Positions 9,395-18,469 of a stretch of DNA of 64,000 bases are shown here, one piece after another (position 1 is the first letter of the stretch; each line of letters starts with the position of its first letter). Below the pieces are notes generated by a model. The model worked only from the letters and a program-made list of their open reading frames with translations. It did not search any database and was not told the origin of the DNA. The position numbers were made by a program, and so were the translations under genes. Source of the stretch: Candidatus Acidiferrales bacterium (lineage in GTDB: Bacteria > Acidobacteriota > Terriglobia > Acidiferrales > UBA7541); the NCBI GenBank assembly GCA_035934015.1, contig DASYYH010000023.1, forward strand, positions 186,001 through 250,000, written 5' to 3'.

Positions 9395-10247
9395 TCGCGT
9401 CTCGCCGGCTGAGGCCATGCCGGGCTGCATGCTTCAACAACTTCACGCGTGCCGCGACTGCCTCGGCTGCCGCAGTTGACGAGGGCGCCTTTTCGATTTC
9501 TGCCACGAGCGCCGACCCGACTACGACCGCGTCAGCAATCCCCCCGAGCACCGTTACTTGCGTAGGCAGAGAAATACCGAATCCCACAGCGATCGGCAGG
9601 GACGCAAATTTTCGCGCTCGGCGGACCATCGCCGGCAACTCCTCCGGCAATGAATCTTTCGCGCCCGTAACGCCGGTCCGCGAGATGACATACAAAAAAC
9701 CGCTCGACGCTTCGGAAATCAGCTTCAACCGCGCATCAGTGGAAGTTGGTGAAGCGAGAAATATGGTGTCGAGGCCGTGCAACTGCATCGTTGCACGATA
9801 CTCGCTGGCTTCTTCCGGCGTCATATCCGTGACGAGAACGCCGTCCGCTCCGGCCTGCTGAGTCCTCGTCGCAAACTTTTCCAGTCCCATTTGCAAAATC
9901 GGATTGAAATAACTGAAAAGCACGAGCGGCACTTGCGTTTTCTCGCGCAGTCGCGCAACTAGATCAATCACGTTCGCCAGTGTCGTTCCCTGGCGCAACG
10001 CGCGTTCGCTGGCGCGCTGGATCGTGGGGCCATCAGCAACCGGATCGCTGAAGGGAACGCCAAGTTCGATCACGTCAGCGCCTGCTGCGGCAGCTGCGAG
10101 AACAATTTCCTCAGTGGCGACGAGCGACGGATCTCCCACGGTTAGATAGGCGACGATGCCCAATTCAGCAGAGCCTGCCAGCTCCTTGAATCGCCGTCCG
10201 ATTCGCGTCTGCGTCGCGGTGCCGAGTTTCGCCGTCCGTTCATTCAT
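9387..10247 (-). CDS. trpA: Tryptophan synthase alpha subunit
   Basis: 286 residues from the ATG at 10247, which overlaps the trpB stop by 8 nt (ATGAATGA), so trpB and trpA are probably translationally coupled. Motifs: AYLTVGDPS, then [18 protein letters not shown] with the catalytic Glu and downstream Asp, ISRTGVTGA phosphate-binding loop, and VGFGIS. It cleaves indole-3-glycerol phosphate and channels indole to TrpB in the alpha2-beta2 complex. Full length for the family. The last 20 residues are basic and may be variable. Confidence 0.95.
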   Translation of the reverse strand: MNERTAKLGTATQTRIGRRFKELAGSAELGIVAYLTVGDPSLVATEEIVLAAAAAGADVIELGVPFSDPVADGPTIQRASERALRQGTTLANVIDLVARLREKTQVPLVLFSYFNPILQMGLEKFATRTQQAGADGVLVTDMTPEEASEYRATMQLHGLDTIFLASPTSTDARLKLISEASSGFLYVISRTGVTGAKDSLPEELPAMVRRARKFASLPIAVGFGISLPTQVTVLGGIADAVVVGSALVAEIEKAPSSTAAAEAVAARVKLLKHAARHGLSRRDANA

Positions 10248-11457
10248 ATCGTGCCAGAATTTCCATATCCTTATCGCCGCGGCCGGAGACATTTAGAATC
10301 GCGATTTCGTCACGCCTCATTTTTGGGGCGCGTCGCATCAATTCCGCCAGCGCGTGCGCGGACTCGAGAGCAGGGATAATTCCCTCGATCTTCGCGAGCG
10401 TTTTTACGGCTTCGATGGCCTCGTCGTCGCGCACCGCTGTGTATTCGGCGCGGCCGCGGTCCGCCAGCCATGCGTGTTCAGGGCCGATGGCAGGATAATC
10501 GAGTCCTGCTGAAACAGAATGCGTGGTGGAAATCTGCCCATCCGCCGTCTGCAAGACGTACGTATATGTGCCTTGCAGGACGCCCGGTTTCGCGCCGGCA
10601 AATCCCGCGGCCGCCGCCAATCGGGCCGCGTGTTCGCCGAGCGCTGTGCCTCGTCCGCCAGCCTCCACGCCCACCATCCTCACATTCGCGTCGTCGAGAA
10701 AATCATTGAAAAGTCCGATCGCATTCGAGCCACCGCCGACGCAGGCGAAGAGCCAATCGGGCAGGCGTTTTTCGGCATGCAAGATCTGATCGCGCGCTTC
10801 CCGCCCAATCACGCGATGGAAATCCCGCACCATTGCGGGATAAGGATGCGCGCCGAGCACGGATCCCAGCAGGTAGTGTGTCGTCCGAACATTGGTCACC
10901 CAATCGCGCATGGCTTCGTTAATGGCATCTTTCAGCGTCTTGCTCCCCGCATCCACGCCAATGACCTCTGCGCCCAGCAGCCGCATGCGAAACACATTCA
11001 GGCGCTGGCGTTCCATATCTTCCGCACCCATATACACGGTGCATGCCAGCCCAAGCCTCGCCGCGACAGTGGCCGTGGCCACGCCGTGTTGTCCCGCGCC
11101 GGTTTCCGCAACGACGCGGCGCTTACCCATTCGCACCGCGAGCAATCCTTGCCCGATGCAGTTATTGATTTTGTGCGCGCCGGTATGGAGCAGATCTTCG
11201 CGCTTCAAATAGATCTTTGACCCGCCCAAATACTGCGTCAGCCGCGAGGCAAATTGCAGTGGCGTGGGCCGGCCGGCGAAGTTGTGCAGCAGATCATCGA
11301 ACTCCTGCCGGAAGCTGGCATCCGAACGCGCTTCGTTATACGCACGTTCCAGGTCCTCAAGAGGAGCCATCAACGTTTCTGGAACGTACCTGCCGCCATA
11401 GGCTCCGAACCTGCCGCGGGCGTCCGGCACACTCTCAGCTATAGTTCTTGTAGCCAT
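10240..11457 (-). CDS. trpB: Tryptophan synthase beta subunit
   Basis: 405 residues, ATG at 11457. The PLP lysine is Lys96 in HTGAHKIN. Family motifs are [30 protein letters not shown] (phosphate cup) and [10 protein letters not shown]. It condenses indole with serine. This is the canonical TrpB1 type of about 400 residues, not TrpB2. Its start overlaps the end of trpF by 23 nt, so the genes are tightly packed as trpC-trpF-trpB-trpA-tyrA. Confidence 0.96.
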   Translation of the reverse strand: MATRTIAESVPDARGRFGAYGGRYVPETLMAPLEDLERAYNEARSDASFRQEFDDLLHNFAGRPTPLQFASRLTQYLGGSKIYLKREDLLHTGAHKINNCIGQGLLAVRMGKRRVVAETGAGQHGVATATVAARLGLACTVYMGAEDMERQRLNVFRMRLLGAEVIGVDAGSKTLKDAINEAMRDWVTNVRTTHYLLGSVLGAHPYPAMVRDFHRVIGREARDQILHAEKRLPDWLFACVGGGSNAIGLFNDFLDDANVRMVGVEAGGRGTALGEHAARLAAAAGFAGAKPGVLQGTYTYVLQTADGQISTTHSVSAGLDYPAIGPEHAWLADRGRAEYTAVRDDEAIEAVKTLAKIEGIIPALESAHALAELMRRAPKMRRDEIAILNVSGRGDKDMEILARYE

Positions 11458-12109
11458 TTTTCACTCTCGGGCTCATTGGATTCTTCCGCTGTATGCTCTG
11501 CACTGCCGCCATCAATAGCTTCAGTTTTCTCGCATCCTTTTTCCCAGGCCGCTTTTCGACTCCACTACATATGTCGATCGCGAACGGCTCTGTTTTCCGG
11601 ATTGCTTCAGCAACATTTTCTGCAGTCAAACCACCGGCGACAATCACCGCACCATAATCTCTTGCCTGACGCGCGGCTCGCCAATCGAATCGATTTCCCG
11701 TGCCGCCGCGTCGCTTGGCGTCATATCCGTCGAGCAAAAATCCAGCAGCGCTCCGGTACTTTTTCAGTTGCGCGACTCGAAATCCCGGCAAAACGCGAAA
11801 TGCTTTGATGACAGGATATTTTCGCGCAAGATGCTCAACTTGCTTGGGCGATTCCTCCCCATGCAACTGCAATGCATCGAGATTCACGGTTCGTGCCGTT
11901 CGCAAAACTTCTTTCTCTGGAGCATTTACAAAAACACCCACGGCGGCCACTTCGTCCGGCAAACGGCGAATGATTTCTCTCGCGTGAGAAAGGGAGATTC
12001 GCCGCGGGCTCTTGGGATAGAAATTGAATCCCAGCGCTTCCGCGCCGGCATCCACGGCGGCCTTGGCGTCCGCCCGGTTCGTGATGCCGCAAATCTTGAC
12101 CTGTACCAT
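11435..12109 (-). CDS. trpF: Phosphoribosylanthranilate isomerase
   Basis: 224 residues, ATG at 12109, 4 nt after the trpC stop. The catalytic Cys7 is in VKICGIT, and the catalytic Asp is in FLLDGYD. LQLHGEE and VAGGL are the other barrel motifs, and IDICSGVE is the C-terminal phosphate-binding motif. The protein has a basic tail of about 25 residues ([17 protein letters not shown]) beyond the usual end, and that tail overlaps the trpB start. It converts PRA to CdRP in tryptophan synthesis. Confidence 0.94.
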   Translation of the reverse strand: MVQVKICGITNRADAKAAVDAGAEALGFNFYPKSPRRISLSHAREIIRRLPDEVAAVGVFVNAPEKEVLRTARTVNLDALQLHGEESPKQVEHLARKYPVIKAFRVLPGFRVAQLKKYRSAAGFLLDGYDAKRRGGTGNRFDWRAARQARDYGAVIVAGGLTAENVAEAIRKTEPFAIDICSGVEKRPGKKDARKLKLLMAAVQSIQRKNPMSPRVKNGYKNYS

Positions 12110-12113
12110 AACC

Positions 12114-12914
12114 CTATCCTGCGAGGAGGTCGCGCAAACTTGCCGCCGGATCCGGCCTCCTCATCAGATGCTCGCCGACGAGAAACGCGTCGAATCCGGC
12201 AGCGCGCAATCGCTCGATGTCGCCTCGTGAATGAATGCCCGACTCGCTCACGGCGACGCATTCCTCCGGAATCGCATCGATCAAGGCGAAAGAAGTATCG
12301 AGTTTCACTTCGAATGTCTTCAGGTCGCGATTATTTACGCCGATAATTTTCGCGCGTACGTTCATCGCGCGCGCCAGCTCTTCGCGCGAATGCACCTCGA
12401 CCAGCGCTTCCATGTTCAATTGGCGCCCCAATTCCAGTAACTCTCTGAGCGTCTCATCGTCCAGAATCGCGACAATCAATAAAAATGCATCCGCCCCGGC
12501 TGCTCGCGTCTCCCACACTTGCCACGGGTCAACGATAAAATCCTTGCGAAGAATAGGGATCTTCGTCGTTTTAGATACTTCTTTCAAATCTCCGAGCGAT
12601 CCCTGAAAAAAATCTTCTTCGGTGAGAACCGACAGTGCCGTGGCACCGGCTGCTTCGAGCATAGGTGCCGTCACGACAGGTTGGTAATCGGCGCGCAACA
12701 GTCCGCACGATGGCGAAGCCTTTTTCAGTTCGGCAATCACGTTGCATCCGGCACGCACAAGAGCGCCGGGGAAATCTCGCGGTGCTGGTGCTTTCTTCTG
12801 TACAGCAAGCTTCAACGCAACGTCGGGCAAAACGCGCTTACGGTGGGCAATCGTTTCGCGTCGCCGCTCGACGATGCGTGCCAGAACATTCTTCGAGTCT
12901 GCACTAATTTGCAT
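12114..12914 (-). CDS. trpC: Indole-3-glycerol phosphate synthase
   Basis: 266 residues, ATG at 12914. The signature IAELKKASPSCG contains the catalytic lysine. Other motifs are LSVLTEEDFFQG, ILRKDFIVDPWQ, VNNRDLKTF and VSESGI. It is monofunctional and not fused to trpF. It is the first gene of the trp operon, with a sigma-70 promoter read upstream. trpE, trpG and trpD are not in the window, so the first steps must be encoded elsewhere. Confidence 0.95.
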   Translation of the reverse strand: MQISADSKNVLARIVERRRETIAHRKRVLPDVALKLAVQKKAPAPRDFPGALVRAGCNVIAELKKASPSCGLLRADYQPVVTAPMLEAAGATALSVLTEEDFFQGSLGDLKEVSKTTKIPILRKDFIVDPWQVWETRAAGADAFLLIVAILDDETLRELLELGRQLNMEALVEVHSREELARAMNVRAKIIGVNNRDLKTFEVKLDTSFALIDAIPEECVAVSESGIHSRGDIERLRAAGFDAFLVGEHLMRRPDPAASLRDLLAG

Positions 12915-12986
12915 TTTTCAATATTCATTCAGCAGGCGCAAAAATGCGCTCGGTTCCCGGCTCAGGCAGGGAGAATCGCTTCGAAT

Positions 12987-13016
12987 ATGCTAGTCTGCGC
13001 CTCGGTTCTGTGTCAA
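12987..13016 (-). promoter_or_regulatory. Sigma-70 promoter of the trp operon
   Basis: On the minus strand TTGACA (plus 13011-13016) is followed after 18 nt by TAGCAT (plus 12987-12992). The -35 is a perfect match and the -10 matches four of six bases. Predicted start near 12980 leaves a leader of about 65 nt before trpC. The leader contains a small GCGC/GCGC hairpin around 12938-12953 but no obvious Trp-codon-rich leader peptide. Confidence 0.6.
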
Positions 13017-13109
13017 TTTTTCTGCGCGCGGGAAATGAATCGGGGGGATGACCTTCGCACCGAATTTTCCAAACTTCTAGATCGCCCCGACAGAACCGCC
13101 TCCTGCCCT

Positions 13110-13496
13110 CTATTTCATCAGAACGTAACGCCCGCCATCCGTCACGGCGATTACGATATTCATTATCAGCATCATCAGGTCGTAGTGCCACCCGTATCCG
13201 TTCTTGCCCCAAAATCCCGTGTGCCACACGGCGATTTTCTTTTGAATGGCGCCGAGCATGAGGAGAATCAAACCAAGTGCCGCAATCTGCTGCAAAACGC
13301 CGAATACGGTACCTAGGCTCCCGGCAATCTCCGCCGTGCCGAGGAAGATGGTAAAACCCTTGCTCATCCCAATACTCTTGGATCTTGCGACCGGATCTTT
13401 CACATGATTCCAACCACTCGTGATGAAAATCACGCCGACCATCAGCCTCAGAAGGAGAATTCCGAAATCCTCGTACCGCAGCAATTGTGGAATCAT
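13110..13496 (-). CDS. DoxX family membrane protein
   Basis: 128 residues, ATG at 13496 with AAGGA upstream. Four membrane segments with DoxX-type motifs: LLRLMVGVIFITSGWNH in the first helix, LGTAEIAGSLG and the GWHYDLMMLIMNI C-terminal helix. Members include thiosulfate:quinone oxidoreductase subunits and many small membrane proteins of unknown role. Stands alone, divergent from the osmoprotectant transporter operon. No specific substrate can be assigned. Confidence 0.82.
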   Translation of the reverse strand: MIPQLLRYEDFGILLLRLMVGVIFITSGWNHVKDPVARSKSIGMSKGFTIFLGTAEIAGSLGTVFGVLQQIAALGLILLMLGAIQKKIAVWHTGFWGKNGYGWHYDLMMLIMNIVIAVTDGGRYVLMK

Positions 13497-13578
13497 GGGT
13501 TGTCCTTCTTGGTTGTAAGTGTTATCGCCACATGCGCTTCGTCAAGCACGATTGGAGTATAACCCTCGCGAACGATTC

Positions 13579-13601
13579 CCCGATGATTCCAGATCATCGG
13601 G
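13579..13601. promoter_or_regulatory. Perfect 9-bp inverted repeat in the divergent doxX/opuCA region
   Basis: CCCGATGAT (13579-13587), spacer TCCAG, ATCATCGGG (13593-13601). It lies midway between the divergent doxX-like gene and the ABC operon and lacks a T-run, so a dimeric repressor or activator site is more likely than a terminator. The regulator is not identified. Confidence 0.45.
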
Positions 13602-13673
13602 AGCACGTCGAACGAACCCGCGCCGTCATACTGTAGTTCGGGCTACAATCGCAGCCAGCAAATAAACGTCGTT

Positions 13674-14468
13674 ATGGCAACCGACCCGAAAATCGCGACT
13701 GCTCCCGTGATCGAATTCCGCGATGTGCAATTTCGCGTCGCCGAACACATCATATTGAAGCATCTTTCCTTTGAGGTGCGACGGGGCGAAACGCTGGTTC
13801 TTCTTGGCCGCAGCGGCTCCGGAAAAACCACGGCCTTGCGGCTCGTAAATCGTCTGTTGGAACCCACCGCTGGCGAAGTGTGCGTCGAAGGCCAGAGGAC
13901 ACTCGATCAAGATCCAATTCGCCTTCGCCGCCAGATTGGATATGTCATACAGGAATCCGGCCTCTTTCCCCACTTCACGGTCGAGCGCAATATTGCGCTT
14001 GTGCCGCACCTTGAGAATTGGGAAAAAGGACGAGTCAGCGAGCGCGTGCATGAATTGCTCCGGCTCTTTGGTCTCGAGCCGTCGCAATTCGCGCGCAGAT
14101 ATCCTCGTGAGCTATCCGGAGGCCAGCGCCAGCGCGTGGGAGTTGCGCGTGCGCTCGCTGCCGATCCTCCGATTCTTTTGATGGACGAGCCTTTTGGGGC
14201 GCTGGACCTTTTGACTCGGACAAAAATTCAGCGCGAATTCCTCGCACTTCAGCACGAAATGCACAAGACAATTCTTTTCGTCACGCACGACGTCGGCGAA
14301 GCGCTGCTGCTTGGCACTCGGATTGCATTGCTGGAAGCTGGCGAACTCATGGGAGTCTACACGCCCGGCGAATTCCTTCATTCTTCAGAACCCATTGCCG
14401 CCGCATACGTTTCGGCCTTTCGCGCGGGTATTGTCCAACAATCTCCTGAAAAGCGAGGCGTCGAATGA
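13674..14468 (+). CDS. opuCA: Osmoprotectant (glycine betaine/choline) ABC transporter, ATP-binding protein
   Basis: 264 residues, ATG at 13674. Walker A GRSGSGKTT, signature LSGGQRQRVG, Walker B ILLMDEP with the switch His in FVTHDVGEA. The family assignment rests on the sequence (VIQESGLFPHFTVERNI) and on the OpuCB and OpuCC partners behind it. Unlike Bacillus OpuCA or E. coli ProV, it ends right after the nucleotide-binding domain with no CBS pair, so ionic-strength sensing by CBS domains is not expected. First gene of a three-gene operon; its stop overlaps the permease start by 4 nt. Confidence 0.9.
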   Translation: MATDPKIATAPVIEFRDVQFRVAEHIILKHLSFEVRRGETLVLLGRSGSGKTTALRLVNRLLEPTAGEVCVEGQRTLDQDPIRLRRQIGYVIQESGLFPHFTVERNIALVPHLENWEKGRVSERVHELLRLFGLEPSQFARRYPRELSGGQRQRVGVARALAADPPILLMDEPFGALDLLTRTKIQREFLALQHEMHKTILFVTHDVGEALLLGTRIALLEAGELMGVYTPGEFLHSSEPIAAAYVSAFRAGIVQQSPEKRGVE

Positions 14469-15100
14469 ATCTCGCGCAGTTTTTCTTGGCTCATCGACAG
14501 GAAATTCTTCAATCTACCGCAGAGCACATATGGCTCGTCATTATTTCAATGCTTCTTGCGACTGCTGTTGGCGTGCCGCTTGGGATCGCTGTCACGCGAA
14601 AACCGTGGCTTTCAAAGCCGATCTTGGGAACGGCGAACGTCGCGGAGACGATTCCCAGCCTCGCGCTTTTTGGATTTCTACTGCCTGTTCCATGGCTCGG
14701 CGCCCGGGCAGACCGTCTCGCAATCGTCGCTCTTGCGCTTTATGCGCTGCTGCCGATCATTCGTAACACGGTGGCGGGGGTTCGCGGGATCGATCCTAAT
14801 GTTCGTGAAGCCGCGCGCGCCATGGGCATGACGGATTCGCAAATTTTTCTTCGTGTCGAGCTACCACTCTCGTTGCCGGTGCTTTTGGCTGGGATCCGCA
14901 TCGCCACAGTTTGGACGGTCGGCATCGCCACGATAGCAGCTGCTATTGGAGCGGGCGGACTGGGAGAGTTTATTTTTCGCGGATTGGCGATGGTCGATAA
15001 CCGCGTGATTCTGGCAGGTGCGATTCCTGCGGCAATTCTCGCTATTCTAGCGGATGTGATTCTCGGCCTTTTGGAACGCGGCCTCCGTTACTCACGATGA
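14465..15100 (+). CDS. opuCB: Osmoprotectant ABC transporter, permease
   Basis: 211 residues, ATG overlapping the previous stop (ATGA). Five to six membrane helices of the BPD_transp_1 fold. The EAA loop reads EAARAMGMTDSQIFLRVELP, and IPSLALFGFLLP and IGAGGLGEFIF are typical of OpuCB/OpuCD/YehW permeases. Only one permease is encoded, so it probably works as a homodimer, unlike systems with two permease genes. Confidence 0.9.
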   Translation: MNLAQFFLAHRQEILQSTAEHIWLVIISMLLATAVGVPLGIAVTRKPWLSKPILGTANVAETIPSLALFGFLLPVPWLGARADRLAIVALALYALLPIIRNTVAGVRGIDPNVREAARAMGMTDSQIFLRVELPLSLPVLLAGIRIATVWTVGIATIAAAIGAGGLGEFIFRGLAMVDNRVILAGAIPAAILAILADVILGLLERGLRYSR

Positions 15101-16002
15101 CGCGTATGCGGCGCCCCAGCCTTATTCTCTGCGCCGCGGTGGTTGTGCTCACCATCGGAGGATGTTTCACTCCGCGGAACACAATTGTCGTCGGCTCGAA
15201 GAATTTCCCCGAACAAGCAATTCTTGGAGAGTTGCTCGCACAGCAAATCGAAGCGAAGACCGGCTTCCATGTTGAGCGACGCTTCTATTTGAGCGGTACC
15301 TATATTTGCCACCAGGCTTTGCTTGCTGGGCGCATCGACATGTATGTTGAATATACGGGCACGGCGCTAACTGCGATTTTGAAAGAAGAGCCAGAGAAAG
15401 ACCCGCTCGCTGTGTTTGACCGCGTTCGCGACGAATACGCGCGCCGCTTTCATCTTGTTGTCGAGCCACCGTTGGGCTTTAACGATAGTTTTGCAATCGT
15501 CATTCGAGGAAACGAGGCGCGGCAACATAATATCCGCACGATTTCAGGAGCGTCCAAATACGCTGCGGCATGGCACCCGGGATTCGGCTACGAGTTTATG
15601 GAACGACCGGACGGCTACGAAGGCTTGATAAATACCTATGGCCTGAAATTCTCGACAGCCCCGCGCATCATGGACCTCAATCTTCTCTATCGTGCGTTGC
15701 TTTCGCATCAGGTGGACGTCATCGCGGGGAACACGACCGACGGCCAATTGCTCACGAATGATTTCACTGTTCTCGAAGACGATAAGCACTATTTCCCGCC
15801 GTATCAGGCTGTAACGGTCGTTCGAGAAGAAGCGCTCTCACAATATCCCGCTCTGGTGCAGGTGCTCACGGACCTCCGCGGAAAGATCTCCGACCAGGAT
15901 ATGCAGCGGATGAACTACGAAGTTGTAGGGAAGCGCAAGGACATCGCGGTTGTGGTTCGCGACTTTCTTCATTCGGCCGGGTTTGACTCAAATACCAAAT
16001 AG
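15097..16002 (+). CDS. opuCC: Osmoprotectant ABC transporter, substrate-binding lipoprotein
   Basis: 301 residues, ATG overlapping the permease stop by 4 nt. Signal peptide with lipobox LTIGGC. The OpuAC-type binding fold follows: IVVGSKNFPEQAILGELLAQ at the mature N-terminus and VEYTGTAL are hallmarks of the choline/betaine-binding OsmX/OpuCC group; MDLNLLYRALLSHQVDVIAG and DDKHYFPPYQA are also conserved. The exact ligand (choline, carnitine, betaine or another) needs experiment. Confidence 0.9.
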   Translation: MTRMRRPSLILCAAVVVLTIGGCFTPRNTIVVGSKNFPEQAILGELLAQQIEAKTGFHVERRFYLSGTYICHQALLAGRIDMYVEYTGTALTAILKEEPEKDPLAVFDRVRDEYARRFHLVVEPPLGFNDSFAIVIRGNEARQHNIRTISGASKYAAAWHPGFGYEFMERPDGYEGLINTYGLKFSTAPRIMDLNLLYRALLSHQVDVIAGNTTDGQLLTNDFTVLEDDKHYFPPYQAVTVVREEALSQYPALVQVLTDLRGKISDQDMQRMNYEVVGKRKDIAVVVRDFLHSAGFDSNTK

Positions 16003-16037
16003 TGCTTAGCGAGGAATTGACGAACGGAACTGTGAGA

Positions 16038-16616
16038 TTAATGTTTACCAGACTTTCCTTTTTCGATTTCTTCGGCAAGTTCGGCACGAGTCAAGAGGCC
16101 CTTCTTCAGAAGCAATCGTACGATGGCCTCAAGAACTTCAGCCACATTGGTATGTGCGTGGGGAGCCCTGCTGGTCATGGCAAGAGGCCGCGTTGACGCA
16201 GGCGGCGTCGGCGCCTTTTGAAGCGGATCCGCAGCGGCCGGAATGACAGGAATTTCCGGCACAATCGTCCTGAGCTTTTCGAGCTGGCTGGCGTTCATGC
16301 TGTCGAAGGCAACTCCCATACCCATCCCGCTCAGGGTGCTGCGAACCACTCCAGTGCAGAAAAGATTCGATGCCCCTGAACTGAGGGTGAGTTCCACTTT
16401 CGTGTCGGCTGGGAGGGGAGCAAGCATCTCGATGTAACAGCCCGCAGGGCTGACGTCGGTCACCGTACCCGGCACAATTACATCTTCTTCTGCGATGCGT
16501 ATCTTGGCGGGAATCCGGCACGGCGTGCGTTCAAATCGGCGACGCCCCGACTGCGCACTATGGGGACTGGAATCGGGATGCAAAGGATCCGAACCAGTAG
16601 GATTCGGCAGCGTCAT
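16038..16616 (-). CDS. PilZ domain protein
   Basis: 192 residues from the ATG at 16616, which has AGAGGTG 6 nt upstream; a GTG 126 nt further up is less likely. The PilZ domain (about residues 25-115) has both c-di-GMP motifs: RRRFER (RxxxR) and DVSPAGCYIEM (DxSxxG). A Pro-rich linker leads to a C-terminal helix pair (VAEVLEAIVRLLLKKGLLTR). It is the last minus-strand gene of the signalling island, about 180 bp after the receiver gene, so cotranscription with the che genes is possible. Likely a c-di-GMP effector. Confidence 0.82.
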   Translation of the reverse strand: MTLPNPTGSDPLHPDSSPHSAQSGRRRFERTPCRIPAKIRIAEEDVIVPGTVTDVSPAGCYIEMLAPLPADTKVELTLSSGASNLFCTGVVRSTLSGMGMGVAFDSMNASQLEKLRTIVPEIPVIPAAADPLQKAPTPPASTRPLAMTSRAPHAHTNVAEVLEAIVRLLLKKGLLTRAELAEEIEKGKSGKH

Positions 16617-16796
16617 GTAGGCACCTCTCGATTCAACCCGCTCGGGCTGCGGAAGAGGAAGCCGCGTCCGTAACTTCTTGCTCGGCACACATCCTAGGCC
16701 TGCAAACCTGAGCTGGTCAAGATGCGCGCCGTCCGAGTTCACTCAAAATCTGTCTGCCTTCACAAAATCACACTGCAATTCATGAAAACAATTCGG

Positions 16797-17579
16797 TTAA
16801 TCAGCCTCTTGCAGCGTTTTGAGATGCGCTTCGAGAGATGCGGCGTATTCCCTTTCAGCCTCTAAGTCTGACTGCAATTTCTTTACGAGCATTTCCAATC
16901 GCTTGATTTCAAATCGTAGTTTTTGCGCGTCAGCCGAAATAGAGACCGGGGATTTTGTGCCGGAACCCCCATTAGGCCGCGCAGTCGCGGGAGCAGAAGA
17001 AACTTCGCTGGCGGTTGCGCCTGGCCTATTCATTCCTCCATTGGAAGCGGGGGAAACGGCAGCTGGCACCATCGGCGGCGCAGCCGGTGCGCTAAAAATC
17101 CCTGAAAGTGTCTCCGCAGCAGGTCGCACCGCTTGCGGAGCCACAGAAATGTTTGCCGCAGCAGTTCCGGCTTGCGCCGGCTTCGGATTGAGAAGATTCT
17201 TGATCCTTGTAATCAGTTCTTGCGGCTGAAAAGGTTTCCGAATCAGCTCGTCGGCTTGGACAGCAATTGCTTTCTCCGCGACCGTCCGGTTTACAACTCC
17301 CGACATCAGGATAACTGGAGTTTTCTGTAAGTCCGGATTCTGCTTGATGAGCTGGCAGACTTCGTAGCCATCCTTATCCGGCATGATGACGTCGGTAATC
17401 ACCGCATCGGGAGCCGATTCTCCGAATTGTGCGAGCGCCGATGCTGCATCGGCACATGTGATGACATTAATCGATTCGCGGCGAAATGCGATCTTGATCA
17501 CTTCGCGCATCGTGGCGCTGTCGTCGATAAAATAAACCGTCGGGACATGTTCCGTTAGCAGGGTAGGCATATCGCTCAT
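16797..17579 (-). CDS. Response regulator with receiver domain and coiled-coil tail
   Basis: 260 residues. Receiver domain at about 13-130 with the acidic pair Asp19-Asp20, phospho-acceptor Asp63 (VITDVIMPDKDG) and the beta5 Lys-Pro in LIRKPFQ, so it should be phosphorylatable. An Ala/Pro/Gly linker of about 70 residues follows, then a C-terminal coiled coil (about 215-260: KLRFEIKRLEMLVKKLQSDL). No DNA-binding or enzymatic output. Start overlaps the upstream pseudo-receiver stop by 4 nt (ATGA). Likely part of the first chemosensory operon, perhaps a scaffold or oligomerising output. Confidence 0.82.
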   Translation of the reverse strand: MSDMPTLLTEHVPTVYFIDDSATMREVIKIAFRRESINVITCADAASALAQFGESAPDAVITDVIMPDKDGYEVCQLIKQNPDLQKTPVILMSGVVNRTVAEKAIAVQADELIRKPFQPQELITRIKNLLNPKPAQAGTAAANISVAPQAVRPAAETLSGIFSAPAAPPMVPAAVSPASNGGMNRPGATASEVSSAPATARPNGGSGTKSPVSISADAQKLRFEIKRLEMLVKKLQSDLEAEREYAASLEAHLKTLQEAD

Positions 17580-18469
17580 GATTGCTCCCGCTCGGAATTC
17601 TCCGGCGAAATTCTCGCGTGCTCGCGTTCCATTTCTCCCAGCGGAGAAGCGGCTGCGTCTTCCACACCCGAAGACGCGTGTACTTCTTCCAGGGCTGCCA
17701 AGTTTTCTTCCGTCGCCTCGTCGCGCGCGGCCTCATCCAGTTCGCGCATCGCATCCAGCATCAAGTCAGTCGCGGAGCGAAGCACGGTGCGCTGCGCTGC
17801 AATGACTCCGTAAACGAATTTGTACGTGCCCTTTCCTGCGCCTTCGCACGACTTCAAGATGTGCACCACGGCTTCGTCGCCGAAGAGCGTTCCGCATTCG
17901 GCATGCGAGAGTTCGCCGCCGTCAAAGTAGATGACGCCATCCGTTTCGCCGGAATTGATGTTTAGCGCGCCGGTTTGACGGGCCTGATTGAGCATTTGGA
18001 TCACGCCCGGCAGATCCATGCGCGAAAGATCGCCCGTCAGCGATGCCATGGAGTTCGGAACCATCTGCGTTGGTTGAAAACCCTCCTGCCGGCTGAGGAG
18101 AAAATTGCGCACGTGCGCCGCAATATCTTCGGGTCCGCGACGCCGGTCGACATAATCGTCGCAGCCGCGTCGAAAAGCTTCCATCAGCGCTTGCTCGCCG
18201 CCATTGCCCACAGCAATCAAGGGAATGGACGCCGTTTTCGAATCGCCTCGCAGGATAGGTGCAATTTCATATGCGCTCATTTCGCGCAGATTCGTCGCGC
18301 ACAGGATCGCCGCCGGAGTATTCCATTCCAACATGGTCAGCGCATAGGGCGCCTGCGGACTTGCCAGCACGTCAAAACCCTCTTGCTTCAAAGCGTCGCT
18401 CAGCTTCTTCGAAAAATAGACATTGCTGTCAATCAGCAGGATTTTGGGCAGAGCGGCAGTCACGTTCAT
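17576..18469 (-). CDS. Degenerate receiver domain fused to DUF4388 (PATAN-like) domain
   Basis: 297 residues, ATGA overlap with the upstream CheW gene. Residues about 8-125 fold-match a receiver (ILLIDSNVYFSKKLSDALK) but the phospho-acceptor position reads ILCATNLREM, with Ala where Asp is expected. The beta4 Thr/Ser and beta5 Lys are also replaced (AVGN, DYVDRRR). It therefore should not be phosphorylated. Residues about 143-255 match DUF4388 (SLTGDLSRMDLPGVIQMLNQ ... GVIYFDGGELSHAECG), common in delta-proteobacterial and acidobacterial signalling proteins. The tail is acidic and Glu-rich. Confidence 0.8.
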   Translation of the reverse strand: MNVTAALPKILLIDSNVYFSKKLSDALKQEGFDVLASPQAPYALTMLEWNTPAAILCATNLREMSAYEIAPILRGDSKTASIPLIAVGNGGEQALMEAFRRGCDDYVDRRRGPEDIAAHVRNFLLSRQEGFQPTQMVPNSMASLTGDLSRMDLPGVIQMLNQARQTGALNINSGETDGVIYFDGGELSHAECGTLFGDEAVVHILKSCEGAGKGTYKFVYGVIAAQRTVLRSATDLMLDAMRELDEAARDEATEENLAALEEVHASSGVEDAAASPLGEMEREHARISPENSEREQS

